Source: Opitutia bacterium (GTDB lineage Bacteria > Verrucomicrobiota > Verrucomicrobiia > Opitutales > Seribacteraceae). Taken from it: a stretch of DNA of 59,304 nt. Shown piece after piece: positions 7,958-15,683 of this stretch (the first letter of the stretch is position 1; every line of letters begins with the position of its first letter). The notes under the pieces were generated by a model. It searched no databases. It was given only the letters and a program-made list of their open reading frames with translations, and was not told the origin of the DNA. Location of the stretch: positions 1 to 59,304 of the forward strand of contig NYYP01000041.1 in NCBI GenBank assembly GCA_002686835.1, written 5' to 3'. A program made the translations under genes and the position numbers.

Positions 7958-9586
7958 ATGTTATCTTCAGGCACACGGATCGGTCCTTTTCATGTAGATA
8001 GTTGGATAAAAGAAGGTTCGTGTGGTCAGAGTTATAAAGGGGAGGGAAGTGCCGGAGAAGAAAAGGGAAAAGTCAGCTATTTAAAACTGTTTCAGCGTGA
8101 TCTTTCTGAAAAGGAAGGGTTTTCTGATTATTTTAGCCAGGAATGTCGGGCAATCGAACAAATTGAAGGAAGAGGGATCTGGCCCATGCTTAGCTATGGA
8201 AAAATGAAATGGAAACATTGGATAGCTTATGATTGGTTTGAAGGGGCAACAGAGCAAATTCCGACTGAAGAGGAAAAAAACAGGGAAATAAATCTTAAGT
8301 CACTGAAGGATTGGATGGAGTTTTTTCCCGGTCGTATCGGGCCGGATCAGTTGAAGGATATAATGATCGATTTGCATTGCGGGCTAAACCTGGCACACGA
8401 CTCGGGGGTGATCCATGGCAATCTTAAGCCCGATAACATTTTAATCAGTCAAAAAAATGATGGGACTTTTGAGGCTTGGGCCACTGAGTTTGCATTGTCC
8501 AAAATGGTCAGTTTTCGACCATTAAATGAAGACCCCAGTGATGGAACAGTATTTCTTTCGCAAAGTATGCAATTTCAGGAATCCCTAAAGGAGAGCCAGG
8601 CGTATCGTCCAGTTGCTGCCGGAGCAGGAGATCTTGCTGAAGAACAATGGGATATTAATGCACTTGGTGGATTGGTAAGATATGTGACTCAAAAAAGCCA
8701 GAATGCACAGGGAGATTGGGTACATTGGCAAAAATGGTCTGAAAAAGCACTGGGTTATACTTTTGCAACTATTCCCCAATCATTGGAAGCAGTCCCTGGG
8801 GTTACGGACTTGGCTGCCTATGGCATCCGGAGTGAAAATTCCCAGCAGGGATCGGGCTTGAGCGATGATGAAATTCGAAGGAAAAGAGAGATCGAATGGG
8901 AGAGAGACCAGAAAATTGCCACGGCGAATTTCCGCCGAAATATTACGGGACTGATCGGGTGCCTTTGTTTATTTACCTTTTTATTTTCCAAAATTTATTT
9001 GTTTTTCAATCCCTCTCCCTGGATGGAATATTCGGTTGAGGGTGCAGCGGACAAATACCAGTTGGGGTTTGGAGTTTGGTCAGGAAAGGCATGGGGTATT
9101 TTACCGGCTTCCTATGACAAGGATGGTGATGGTGGGCAGGATGTTGCCGGAGAGTGGGAGCGAGTGGATGGCATGTTCCGGTTGAAGTTCCGAAAGTTTA
9201 AAAAAGCAAATGAGGAAGAATCAGGAAAAAAACTTTGGCAGTTTATTGGCAAAGGATCCACCACTGAGGATGATTATTATATATGGTCGGATTATTTGAG
9301 TTATAACCGAATGGAAAATTGTTTGGAGTTGATTAAGCGTGTGGATGAAAGGGAAGTTTTCCTGCCTGGACAAAGGGGGAGCGATAGCCCCCATCTATTT
9401 CCAGAGGTGCGAATTCATCGAAGTGGTGGACTAATTAAGAAAGCCCGGCTGTTATTTAAGCAAACACAGGCAGATGGGCCCAGTTGGTCAGTCTTTATCG
9501 GACTTGGGTTTCTTTTGGCCAGTGTAATGTATCATAGAATAATTCTCCGTGTTTCTGAACCAGTTGTAAGTACGGTAAATGATTGA
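7958..9586 (+). CDS. Membrane-anchored protein kinase-like protein, probable pseudokinase
   Basis: The product has 542 residues. Residues 7-300 follow a Ser/Thr kinase fold: a glycine-rich loop (IKEGSCGQSYKG), a lysine at 43 (YLKLF), a glutamate at 62 and a catalytic loop HGNLKPDN (153-160). That loop has Asn in place of the essential Asp of HRDLKPxN, and the metal-binding DFG is TEF (176-178). The activation end is SQAYRP instead of a clear APE. Phosphotransfer is therefore doubtful. A membrane helix spans about 329-350, an outside domain of about 160 residues follows (rich in W, Y, D and G), and a second helix lies at about 511-528. Its stop overlaps the next lipoprotein gene by 8 bases. 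A role in sensing or scaffolding is inferred. Confidence 0.75.
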   Translation: MLSSGTRIGPFHVDSWIKEGSCGQSYKGEGSAGEEKGKVSYLKLFQRDLSEKEGFSDYFSQECRAIEQIEGRGIWPMLSYGKMKWKHWIAYDWFEGATEQIPTEEEKNREINLKSLKDWMEFFPGRIGPDQLKDIMIDLHCGLNLAHDSGVIHGNLKPDNILISQKNDGTFEAWATEFALSKMVSFRPLNEDPSDGTVFLSQSMQFQESLKESQAYRPVAAGAGDLAEEQWDINALGGLVRYVTQKSQNAQGDWVHWQKWSEKALGYTFATIPQSLEAVPGVTDLAAYGIRSENSQQGSGLSDDEIRRKREIEWERDQKIATANFRRNITGLIGCLCLFTFLFSKIYLFFNPSPWMEYSVEGAADKYQLGFGVWSGKAWGILPASYDKDGDGGQDVAGEWERVDGMFRLKFRKFKKANEEESGKKLWQFIGKGSTTEDDYYIWSDYLSYNRMENCLELIKRVDEREVFLPGQRGSDSPHLFPEVRIHRSGGLIKKARLLFKQTQADGPSWSVFIGLGFLLASVMYHRIILRVSEPVVSTVND

Positions 9587-10385
9587 GTTTTCTGGCAGTT
9601 TTTTCAAAACTACTAATCCGATGACCCACTCTGTAATTAAGATATTTTACCTCAATTTCTCTGTGGGAATTCTGTTTTTTTGCTCCTGCACATCACAAGA
9701 CCCGGAAGGTAAGTATGTGGGGGAGGTAAAGGATTGGGTGCATGAAGTCTTCGAAGGAAATTTAGTTGCAGGGGGGAAAGAGTGCAGGGTGGAGTTGTCT
9801 CTATCCCAAGGTCCAGAAACAATGCAGGCAAGGTTGTTTTTTGAGCACCCTGAAATGAGGCCTGTTCAACGCTCCGGGGTTTGGGAAATCGGGGATGGTG
9901 AAAGAGTTGTCCGGTTTGATGATGATAAAAAGCCCTCCGAATATTATTTGATTAAAAGGGGGGTGCGTCATGCGTTTCAATCAAAGGAAGGCCTGACCAA
10001 TGATGATGGTTCACCCCTTCTGCTGGTAAGGAATGTTGGTAAATCAAGAAAAGCTTCCTATCCCATAGAAATTATTTTTGGACCGAGAGGCGGAGCTGTT
10101 GTGGAGGGTGCCGGAATTTCAGAAGCACGCTCCGGAGAATGGAGTCGCGTGGGGGATCGAGTAACCGTGACCATCAAGTTGCCCACCGTGAGGATGGAAA
10201 AGGGAGAGGATATGCCCGAAGAAAATTACAAATATTTTATGAGTTGGTCATCGGAGAAAGAAGAGGCTCTGGTTCTTGAAAAAATGGTGGTGATGAGACC
10301 CTTTGTCCGTGAGGATGGATCGAAGAGACAGAGCTGGATGAGTTCCTTAATCTTTTCGGATCGGCCTGAGCTTGTTGCCAAATAG
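9579..10385 (+). CDS. Lipoprotein of unknown function with NlpE-like beta repeats
   Basis: The product has 268 residues. It starts at ATG overlapping the pseudokinase stop by 8 bases; a second ATG at 9621 would give a cleaner signal sequence. The hydrophobic segment ends ILFFCSC, so lipid modification is likely. The mature part repeats a pattern of the type RSGVWEIGDGERVVRF and RSGEWSRVGDRVTVTI, beta-strand pairs reminiscent of NlpE/META-type envelope domains. Similar strands (AGEWERVDGMFRLKF) occur in the outside domain of the upstream pseudokinase. This suggests that the two proteins act together at the membrane surface. No enzyme motif is seen. Confidence 0.6.
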   Translation: MIEFSGSFFKTTNPMTHSVIKIFYLNFSVGILFFCSCTSQDPEGKYVGEVKDWVHEVFEGNLVAGGKECRVELSLSQGPETMQARLFFEHPEMRPVQRSGVWEIGDGERVVRFDDDKKPSEYYLIKRGVRHAFQSKEGLTNDDGSPLLLVRNVGKSRKASYPIEIIFGPRGGAVVEGAGISEARSGEWSRVGDRVTVTIKLPTVRMEKGEDMPEENYKYFMSWSSEKEEALVLEKMVVMRPFVREDGSKRQSWMSSLIFSDRPELVAK

Positions 10386-10469
10386 TAAGAACGGAAAACA
10401 CTTGCAAAGATTTGACGTTCCCAGACCTGTCTTCATCATGGTTGGCTTTTTAATATTATTGATAGTCCT

Positions 10470-12860
10470 ATGATAACCGCACTCCAGCACTTCATATCAA
10501 AAAAGGGAAAATTTGTTTTTGTCCTGCTTCTTTTATTGGTCATTGTCTCCTTTGTTTTGTACCTGTCTCAAGGTTCATCCGTATTTGACTTAATGTCAGA
10601 CGGCGGGCGGGAAAAGAAAGAATTCTTTGGCTATGATTGGAACAATCCGGACCAAAGACGCTTTTTAAATGTTACAACACGGGCAGCTGGTGCTCTAGGG
10701 GTTTTGATCAGTCCGACTCAGCAGACAGTGGAGAAAGCGGATAATGCTTACATCCAGGGTTTGCAGCAACAAATACAGGCGGCCTTTCGTGCCAATCCCG
10801 AAGAAGTGGACCAGGAAGCCATGCAAAGACTGTTCCAATATATGCAGGCCTGGCCCAACTTTTCGAGGGATTTTAAAGTTCGCGAAATTGCCCGTTCTGG
10901 TGCATACGATGCGGACTTTTTAGACCAATCGATTAAAACCCGGGTGGTTTTGAGCGGTCAGGCGGATGCCTGGAATTTCCTGCCTAGCAATATCAATCAT
11001 CCTGCGATCAACTCCGAGTTTATCAAATTTTTAACAAGTATTGATCCATCCCTGGAATCGGAAGATAATCGATCAAATGCTCTCTCGATGGTCGGGGGCA
11101 GGTTTGGAATGACAGGCAATGAACTTGAGTCAGTTTTGTATACTGCTTTTCGGAACATGCTGGTGGACCGTGTTTACACGCACCGTGGATTCGCCCTTGC
11201 CGGCGAGGTGGATATACTTAGCCAACAAAATGCGTTTGCATGGGATGGAGAAGTTGCGGTGGTCTCAGCAGATGATCTTGCTGAGCTCAAAATTATATGG
11301 GGTGAAATAAAGATTAGCGAGACTCCCAAAGCGGGTGATCAATTGGTGTTTTCCTATGACGGACGAAAAATAAAATTTGAATTTGGAAACCCACCCGATG
11401 ATAGGAATGGATCAGTTATTGTCATTCCCACCGGCAAGAATACCAAACAGTCTGCCCAGCGTTTGAAGAATGCAATTAATGACACTGATTTTGGAATCCA
11501 GGCATTTATTGACAAAGGCAGCGATATCCGACTGGAACTCAAGAAGGACAAATTGCCCCAAGCCGCCCCTGAATTTACAACTTCCACTAAAGTGGTCCAG
11601 TTTCAGGATCATTTATCCCCCAAGCTGACCGAATTTTATGAGCAGAACAATGACCTGAAAGCATTTATGGAGGCACCCCGCACATTTGCCACTGCGATGG
11701 TTTTTCCCAGTAAAAACTACCTTGTCTCCCCACCGCCCGTTGATGATGCCAGGCTGAGGTCATATTTTGAGAGGAATCGTTTGGACTTTATGCCCGATCT
11801 CAAAGATGGGGAAGGTAATGAACAGAATGAAACATCCCTGCCTGAAGTGAAATTTGAGGATGTTGTCGATGATGTCAGAGAAAAGGTGGCAACCCAAGAT
11901 CTTGCAGATGCCAACAGGGAAGCCGGACGTCTGGCCCAGGATGCAGCTCTTGATTTTCTTGATGAATTAAACCTTTTTTCGGATCGGTTGAGGAAGAGCT
12001 ATCCTGACTTTATGACTATGAGAAACTCTTCCGAACTGAAAAACTTTTTGAAGGAGTCCGGTGGGCAACAGCGGAAAATTTCATTTTCATCAAGGGATAT
12101 GAATGTTCAGGCCATGGTCCTGGGCTTGGAGCGACGGGCGAGTGAGCAACGCTCGAATCGAGAACCCTTGGAGGAGGTCGAAGCTTTGAGCGAAAGCAAG
12201 TTTTTTACCCGTTCGGTACGAAAGGCAAGAAGTGGATATTTGGTCTTTCTGCTCGATCGTAAGACTGAGGAAAGTAAAGCAGAATTTGGAAGTATTCCCT
12301 TTTCCAGCATTTGCCAAGAATACATCAGGGAAATCAAAAATACTCAATTTGTCCAAAAGGTAGATGAAATTAAAGATAAGTTGTTGTCCGACCCCAATGC
12401 CAAAGATTCTTTTCTGTCAAAGTATAGGTTTGAGGTCAAAAACCAGAGCATTGCCCGAGCCTCGTTTGACTCGAGGCAAAGATCGTTAAGATCCAAGCTA
12501 GACAAGCTGGAAAATACTCAATCAGCAGGTGAGGACGAAAAAAAGCCAAGCAATGCTCAAGCGGATGAAGAAATAAACATTTTACGGGACCAACTTGCCC
12601 AACTTGAAAATGAAAGAACTGCAGTAAATAAGGTCCTCGATGGTGCTGAATCCTTAGAGGTTGGGCAAAAGTGGGTCGAATTGGAAAGAAATGAGGAAAG
12701 TGCAATTTTTGGTTTACTGGGTAAGGTTTACTCCATTCGCGGAAAGAAACTCGAAGAAGACCAAAAAAATTCCATGGACTCGAACCTGGAACTGTCTAGG
12801 GGCATGCTTTCCCGGGATGAAGCAATCAATGAATTGCTGTCGGTAAACCTTTCCGAGTAG
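10470..12860 (+). CDS. PpiD/SurA-like membrane-anchored periplasmic protein
   Basis: The product has 796 residues. A single N-terminal membrane helix (about 14-32) is followed by a long periplasmic part. Residues 85-245 are helical. Residues 278-358 form a beta domain (GDQLVFSYDGRKIKFEF, then a QRLKNAIND helix) resembling the hook-IN-like modules of bacterial surface proteins. Residues 400-600 have the SurA/PpiD chaperone pattern (PVDDARLRSYFERNRLDF, then a long helix). The C-terminus is a coiled coil (about 660-730). No parvulin isomerase motif is apparent, so it is likely a chaperone-like protein without isomerase activity. It is 84 bases after the lipoprotein gene. Confidence 0.6.
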   Translation: MITALQHFISKKGKFVFVLLLLLVIVSFVLYLSQGSSVFDLMSDGGREKKEFFGYDWNNPDQRRFLNVTTRAAGALGVLISPTQQTVEKADNAYIQGLQQQIQAAFRANPEEVDQEAMQRLFQYMQAWPNFSRDFKVREIARSGAYDADFLDQSIKTRVVLSGQADAWNFLPSNINHPAINSEFIKFLTSIDPSLESEDNRSNALSMVGGRFGMTGNELESVLYTAFRNMLVDRVYTHRGFALAGEVDILSQQNAFAWDGEVAVVSADDLAELKIIWGEIKISETPKAGDQLVFSYDGRKIKFEFGNPPDDRNGSVIVIPTGKNTKQSAQRLKNAINDTDFGIQAFIDKGSDIRLELKKDKLPQAAPEFTTSTKVVQFQDHLSPKLTEFYEQNNDLKAFMEAPRTFATAMVFPSKNYLVSPPPVDDARLRSYFERNRLDFMPDLKDGEGNEQNETSLPEVKFEDVVDDVREKVATQDLADANREAGRLAQDAALDFLDELNLFSDRLRKSYPDFMTMRNSSELKNFLKESGGQQRKISFSSRDMNVQAMVLGLERRASEQRSNREPLEEVEALSESKFFTRSVRKARSGYLVFLLDRKTEESKAEFGSIPFSSICQEYIREIKNTQFVQKVDEIKDKLLSDPNAKDSFLSKYRFEVKNQSIARASFDSRQRSLRSKLDKLENTQSAGEDEKKPSNAQADEEINILRDQLAQLENERTAVNKVLDGAESLEVGQKWVELERNEESAIFGLLGKVYSIRGKKLEEDQKNSMDSNLELSRGMLSRDEAINELLSVNLSE

Positions 12861-12885
12861 GTGTTTTGTCTGGTTTGATTGTTTT

Positions 12886-13635
12886 TTAAAGAGACTTTTG
12901 CCAGCCCAAGAAAAATTCTTTGTTCCCATCATTACCAGATGGATGTGCCAATATTTCAATAAGAAGGGTGCAGCCAGCCAGTTCCTCGCGGGCAAACTGC
13001 TTGATCTCATTTAGTACCCTTTGGTGGATGTCTGCATCCCTGATTATGCCGCGGCCCATATCGGCTTCTTCTTTTTTACATTCAAACTGAGGTTTTACCA
13101 AAGCGGCAAGACGGCCCTGGTTCTCAAGGAATCCCCAAGCTTGTCTGAGGACTTTTCGCAATGAGATGAAAGATAAGTCCATCACCAATAAAGGATAGTG
13201 GGGGTAGGGCAGGTCGTCCTGTGTCAAGGATTTTAGGTTCATTTTTTCCAGATTTGTCACCCGCTGATCGACTCTTAACTTGTAGTGCAACTGCCCCCGG
13301 CCAACATCCACGCAAGTGGCTGACTTGGCTCCCCTTTGTAACAGACAATCGGTAAACCCTCCGGTTGACGCACCAAGGTCCAGGAAATCGACACCTTTGA
13401 CCGGCCAATTTGCCTCCAGAAGAAAATTTTCCATTTTCAGACCACCTCTGCCAACATAAGGCATTTGGTTTTCAAGGGATAGTTCTGCATCAATGGGTAG
13501 CATCTGGCTGGATTTTTGAATTTTTGCTTCCTTCCACTTCACTTGACCCGCCAAGATGTAGGCCTGTGCCTTAGTCCTGCTTTCGGTGAGTCCCGAGGTA
13601 ACCATCAATTCATCTGCCCGAACTTTTTTACTCAT
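12886..13635 (-). CDS. tlyA: TlyA-family rRNA 2'-O-methyltransferase (S4 plus FtsJ-like domains)
   Basis: The product has 249 residues. An N-terminal S4 RNA-binding domain (RADELMVTSGLTESRTKAQA) is followed by VGRGGLKM, the linker that marks TlyA proteins. The Rossmann methyltransferase part has DLGASTGGFTDCLLQRGA for AdoMet binding, CVDVGRGQL, MDLSFISL and VKPQFE. TlyA enzymes methylate ribose positions of 16S and 23S rRNA and were once called hemolysins. The start is ATG at 13633-13635. It is divergent from mraZ across 155 bases and converges with the PpiD-like gene. Confidence 0.88.
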   Translation of the reverse strand: MSKKVRADELMVTSGLTESRTKAQAYILAGQVKWKEAKIQKSSQMLPIDAELSLENQMPYVGRGGLKMENFLLEANWPVKGVDFLDLGASTGGFTDCLLQRGAKSATCVDVGRGQLHYKLRVDQRVTNLEKMNLKSLTQDDLPYPHYPLLVMDLSFISLRKVLRQAWGFLENQGRLAALVKPQFECKKEEADMGRGIIRDADIHQRVLNEIKQFAREELAGCTLLIEILAHPSGNDGNKEFFLGWQKSL

Positions 13636-13730
13636 AAATCAAAGGGTGTGGATGAGTGTAAATCAATCAATTACCGAATTCGGTTTTTCTTCGATAAAAT
13701 TTATTTTTTTGGAAAAAAACTTGACCGTGG

Positions 13731-13764
13731 TGGGTTAAAGTGGCAAAGAATGGAGAAGAGTGGT
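13731..13764 (+). promoter_or_regulatory. MraZ-box-like tandem operator upstream of mraZ
   Basis: Four TGG boxes occur at exact 10-base spacing: TGGG (13731), TGGC (13741), TGGA (13751) and TGGT (13761). The spacers are purine-rich (TTAAAG, AAAGAA, GAAGAG). MraZ binds direct TGGGN repeats with a 10-base period next to its own promoter and represses the dcw cluster. The array ends 27 bases before the mraZ ATG, the expected location. A TTGACC at 13721-13726 could be a -35, but no good -10 follows it. Confidence 0.65.
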
Positions 13765-13790
13765 AATAATTGTATGGTTAAGCGAAGGTA

Positions 13791-14237
13791 ATGGAAACAA
13801 GCACGACAACCTTCTTTGTGGGGGAGTTTACCCATGCTTTGGACAGCAAGGGCCGCGTGACAATACCCTCGAAATGGAGAATACCAGGGGGCGAAAATAC
13901 TTACCTCGCTTTGCCAAACCCAGGCGGATACATTACGGTTTACCCACCGAAAATGGTAAGCCGCCTGGAGGAAAAGGTGGCAACTGCAAGCCTGAGCGAT
14001 GTAAGGGCTCAGGCCCTAATGATGGAATTGTTTTCCAAAGCTCATTCGTTTGGGTGCGACAAACAGGGGCGGATAAATTTGAACGACAAACTGTTGGCTC
14101 ATGCAGGAATTAATGGCAAAGCGGTCTTGGTTGGGAATTTCTCGGCCTTTGCAATCTGGTCTGTTGATCGTTACACCAAGCGGCCAGCTGAGGATGAGCG
14201 AAATATTTTCGATGCGATGAGGGAGTTGGGGTTATGA
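13791..14237 (+). CDS. mraZ: Transcriptional regulator MraZ
   Basis: The product has 148 residues, made of two SpoVT/AbrB-type half domains. The signature DxxxR motif occurs twice, as DSKGR (about 18-22) and DKQGR. MraZ forms a ring-shaped oligomer that binds tandem boxes ahead of its own gene and represses the division and cell-wall cluster. It is the first gene of the cluster, as in most bacteria. Matching boxes are present upstream at 13731-13764. Confidence 0.93.
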   Translation: METSTTTFFVGEFTHALDSKGRVTIPSKWRIPGGENTYLALPNPGGYITVYPPKMVSRLEEKVATASLSDVRAQALMMELFSKAHSFGCDKQGRINLNDKLLAHAGINGKAVLVGNFSAFAIWSVDRYTKRPAEDERNIFDAMRELGL

Positions 14238-14294
14238 TGCTTGGTTACAAGTTTTGGATGACTTTTAGGGTGGTCGTCCTAAGAAGGGGATTTG

Positions 14295-15332
14295 ATGCCA
14301 AGCAACCCCTGCTCTCTCGCGCCTCTTTTTCTTACAAATGTGACCTCGGGGGGGGTGGGAATGTATTGTGGTGCGGTTGAGTTTGTTTGTTCTCCATCTA
14401 CGGTGAGGCATATTCCTGTTCTGCTTGATGAGTGTATGGCTTGCTTGAAGCCGGAGCAGGGAGGTACATTTGCTGATTTGACCTTTGGGGGAGGTGGGCA
14501 TAGCCGGGCTATTCTGGAGGCATCGGAAGAAAGTACCTTGCTGGCTATGGATTGCGATCCGGATGCAAAGGAGCGATCTATCGATCTGGAGAAAGAATTT
14601 GGGGATAGGTTTAGCTTTTTTGATTCTTCATTCAAAGACCTTGATCAGGTATCTTCTCCCGCAGAACTTGATGGGGTATTGATGGATCTTGGGATTTCAT
14701 CTTTTCAGCTGATGGAGCCAGAAAAAGGCTTTTCATTCCGCTTGGATGCCCCGATTGATATGCGGTTGAATCCTCGTGAGGGTATCAGTGCTGCCGAGTT
14801 TTTGGAGACGGCTTCGTATGAAAGCTTGGTGCGGGCTGTTCGGGAGTATGGTGAGGAGAGGAGATGGAGGCGTGTTGTAGACGCTATTATAAAAGCCCGG
14901 GGTACAGGTGTTCTTCTGCGTACGATGAGTGCAGCAGAACTTGTGTGTGATGCCGTGGGTGGGCGGAGTTTTCGCCAGCGTATTCATCCTGCCACGAAAA
15001 CTTTTCAGGGAATAAGGATCGCGATTAATGGGGAATTGGAAGCACTTGCGGTGACGCTACCCAAATCATTCCGAGCCCTGAAGGAGGGCGGAGTACTTGC
15101 GGTTATTTCATTTCATTCGCTGGAGGATCGAATCGTAAAGAGATTTATGAGAAAAATGGCGGGTCGACCAGTGAGTAAATTTGATAGCAGGCCACAGCAG
15201 GAAAGAACTGTTTATGCGGAATTGAATGGATCAAAGGCAATATTTCCGACCAAAGAGGAAGTCGAGGCAAACCCCAAAAGTAGGTCTGCTCGTCTGAGAT
15301 TTTTAACTAAAGTTAAGCAACCAGAACTGTAA
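14295..15332 (+). CDS. rsmH: 16S rRNA m4C1402 methyltransferase
   Basis: RsmH methylates the base of C1402 in 16S rRNA. Conserved blocks are RHIPVLLDE, FADLTFGGGGHS (AdoMet site), LMDLGISSFQL and VISFHSLEDRIVKRFM. The ATG at 14295 gives 345 residues and has an AGAAGG-like sequence 7 bases before it. The ATG at 14361 would give 323 residues, closer to the family start (family members usually begin about ten residues before HIPVLL), and follows a run of G. Both starts are possible, and the first 22 residues lack family similarity. It is the second gene of the dcw cluster. Confidence 0.92.
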   Translation: MPSNPCSLAPLFLTNVTSGGVGMYCGAVEFVCSPSTVRHIPVLLDECMACLKPEQGGTFADLTFGGGGHSRAILEASEESTLLAMDCDPDAKERSIDLEKEFGDRFSFFDSSFKDLDQVSSPAELDGVLMDLGISSFQLMEPEKGFSFRLDAPIDMRLNPREGISAAEFLETASYESLVRAVREYGEERRWRRVVDAIIKARGTGVLLRTMSAAELVCDAVGGRSFRQRIHPATKTFQGIRIAINGELEALAVTLPKSFRALKEGGVLAVISFHSLEDRIVKRFMRKMAGRPVSKFDSRPQQERTVYAELNGSKAIFPTKEEVEANPKSRSARLRFLTKVKQPEL

Positions 15333-15337
15333 GACTG

Positions 15338-15682
15338 ATGAATCGGGTGTGGTGGATGTTTGTAATTCTTGCAGTTTCTTTATTCGGAAGCGGGGCAATC
15401 TCCATCGTTTGGTTACGTATGGAGATTTCCGCTACCGCTAAGAATTGTGGAAACCTAGAAGATCAAAGAGAGATGGTGGCACGCGAATTACGGGAACTGA
15501 GAGGGAGAAAATCGAGAATGCTCAGGCCTTCGATGCTGGCACAACTTGTCGAGGGAAGGTTGCGGGTGCCCTCCGTGCGGAGGACAGTTCATGTGACTGA
15601 AAGGGAAATGGATTCCTATTTGCATTCCGAAATTGCAAGAAGTAATAATTTAGACAGGAGGGCTATCTTAACCCGACAATAG
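15338..15682 (+). CDS. ftsL: FtsL-like bitopic division protein
   Basis: The product has 114 residues. One N-terminal membrane helix (about 5-26) is followed by a charged helical segment (about 33-60) suited to a coiled coil, then a short tail. Sequence identity to FtsL is too low to see by eye. The call rests on topology, size and position between rsmH and ftsI, where ftsL lies in most bacteria. FtsL would bridge FtsQ, FtsB and FtsW/FtsI at the septum. It is 5 bases after rsmH and one base before ftsI. No separate ftsB candidate is seen. Confidence 0.6.
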   Translation: MNRVWWMFVILAVSLFGSGAISIVWLRMEISATAKNCGNLEDQREMVARELRELRGRKSRMLRPSMLAQLVEGRLRVPSVRRTVHVTEREMDSYLHSEIARSNNLDRRAILTRQ

Positions 15683-15683
15683 G

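Noticed and set aside
7958-9586. Reading the kinase-like gene as an active Ser/Thr kinase
   Set aside because: The catalytic Asp and the DFG Asp are both absent, so activity is not assumed.
12861-12885. Bidirectional terminator between the PpiD-like and tlyA genes
   Set aside because: The 25-base gap has no stem-loop followed by a T run; no convincing intrinsic terminator was found elsewhere in the window either.
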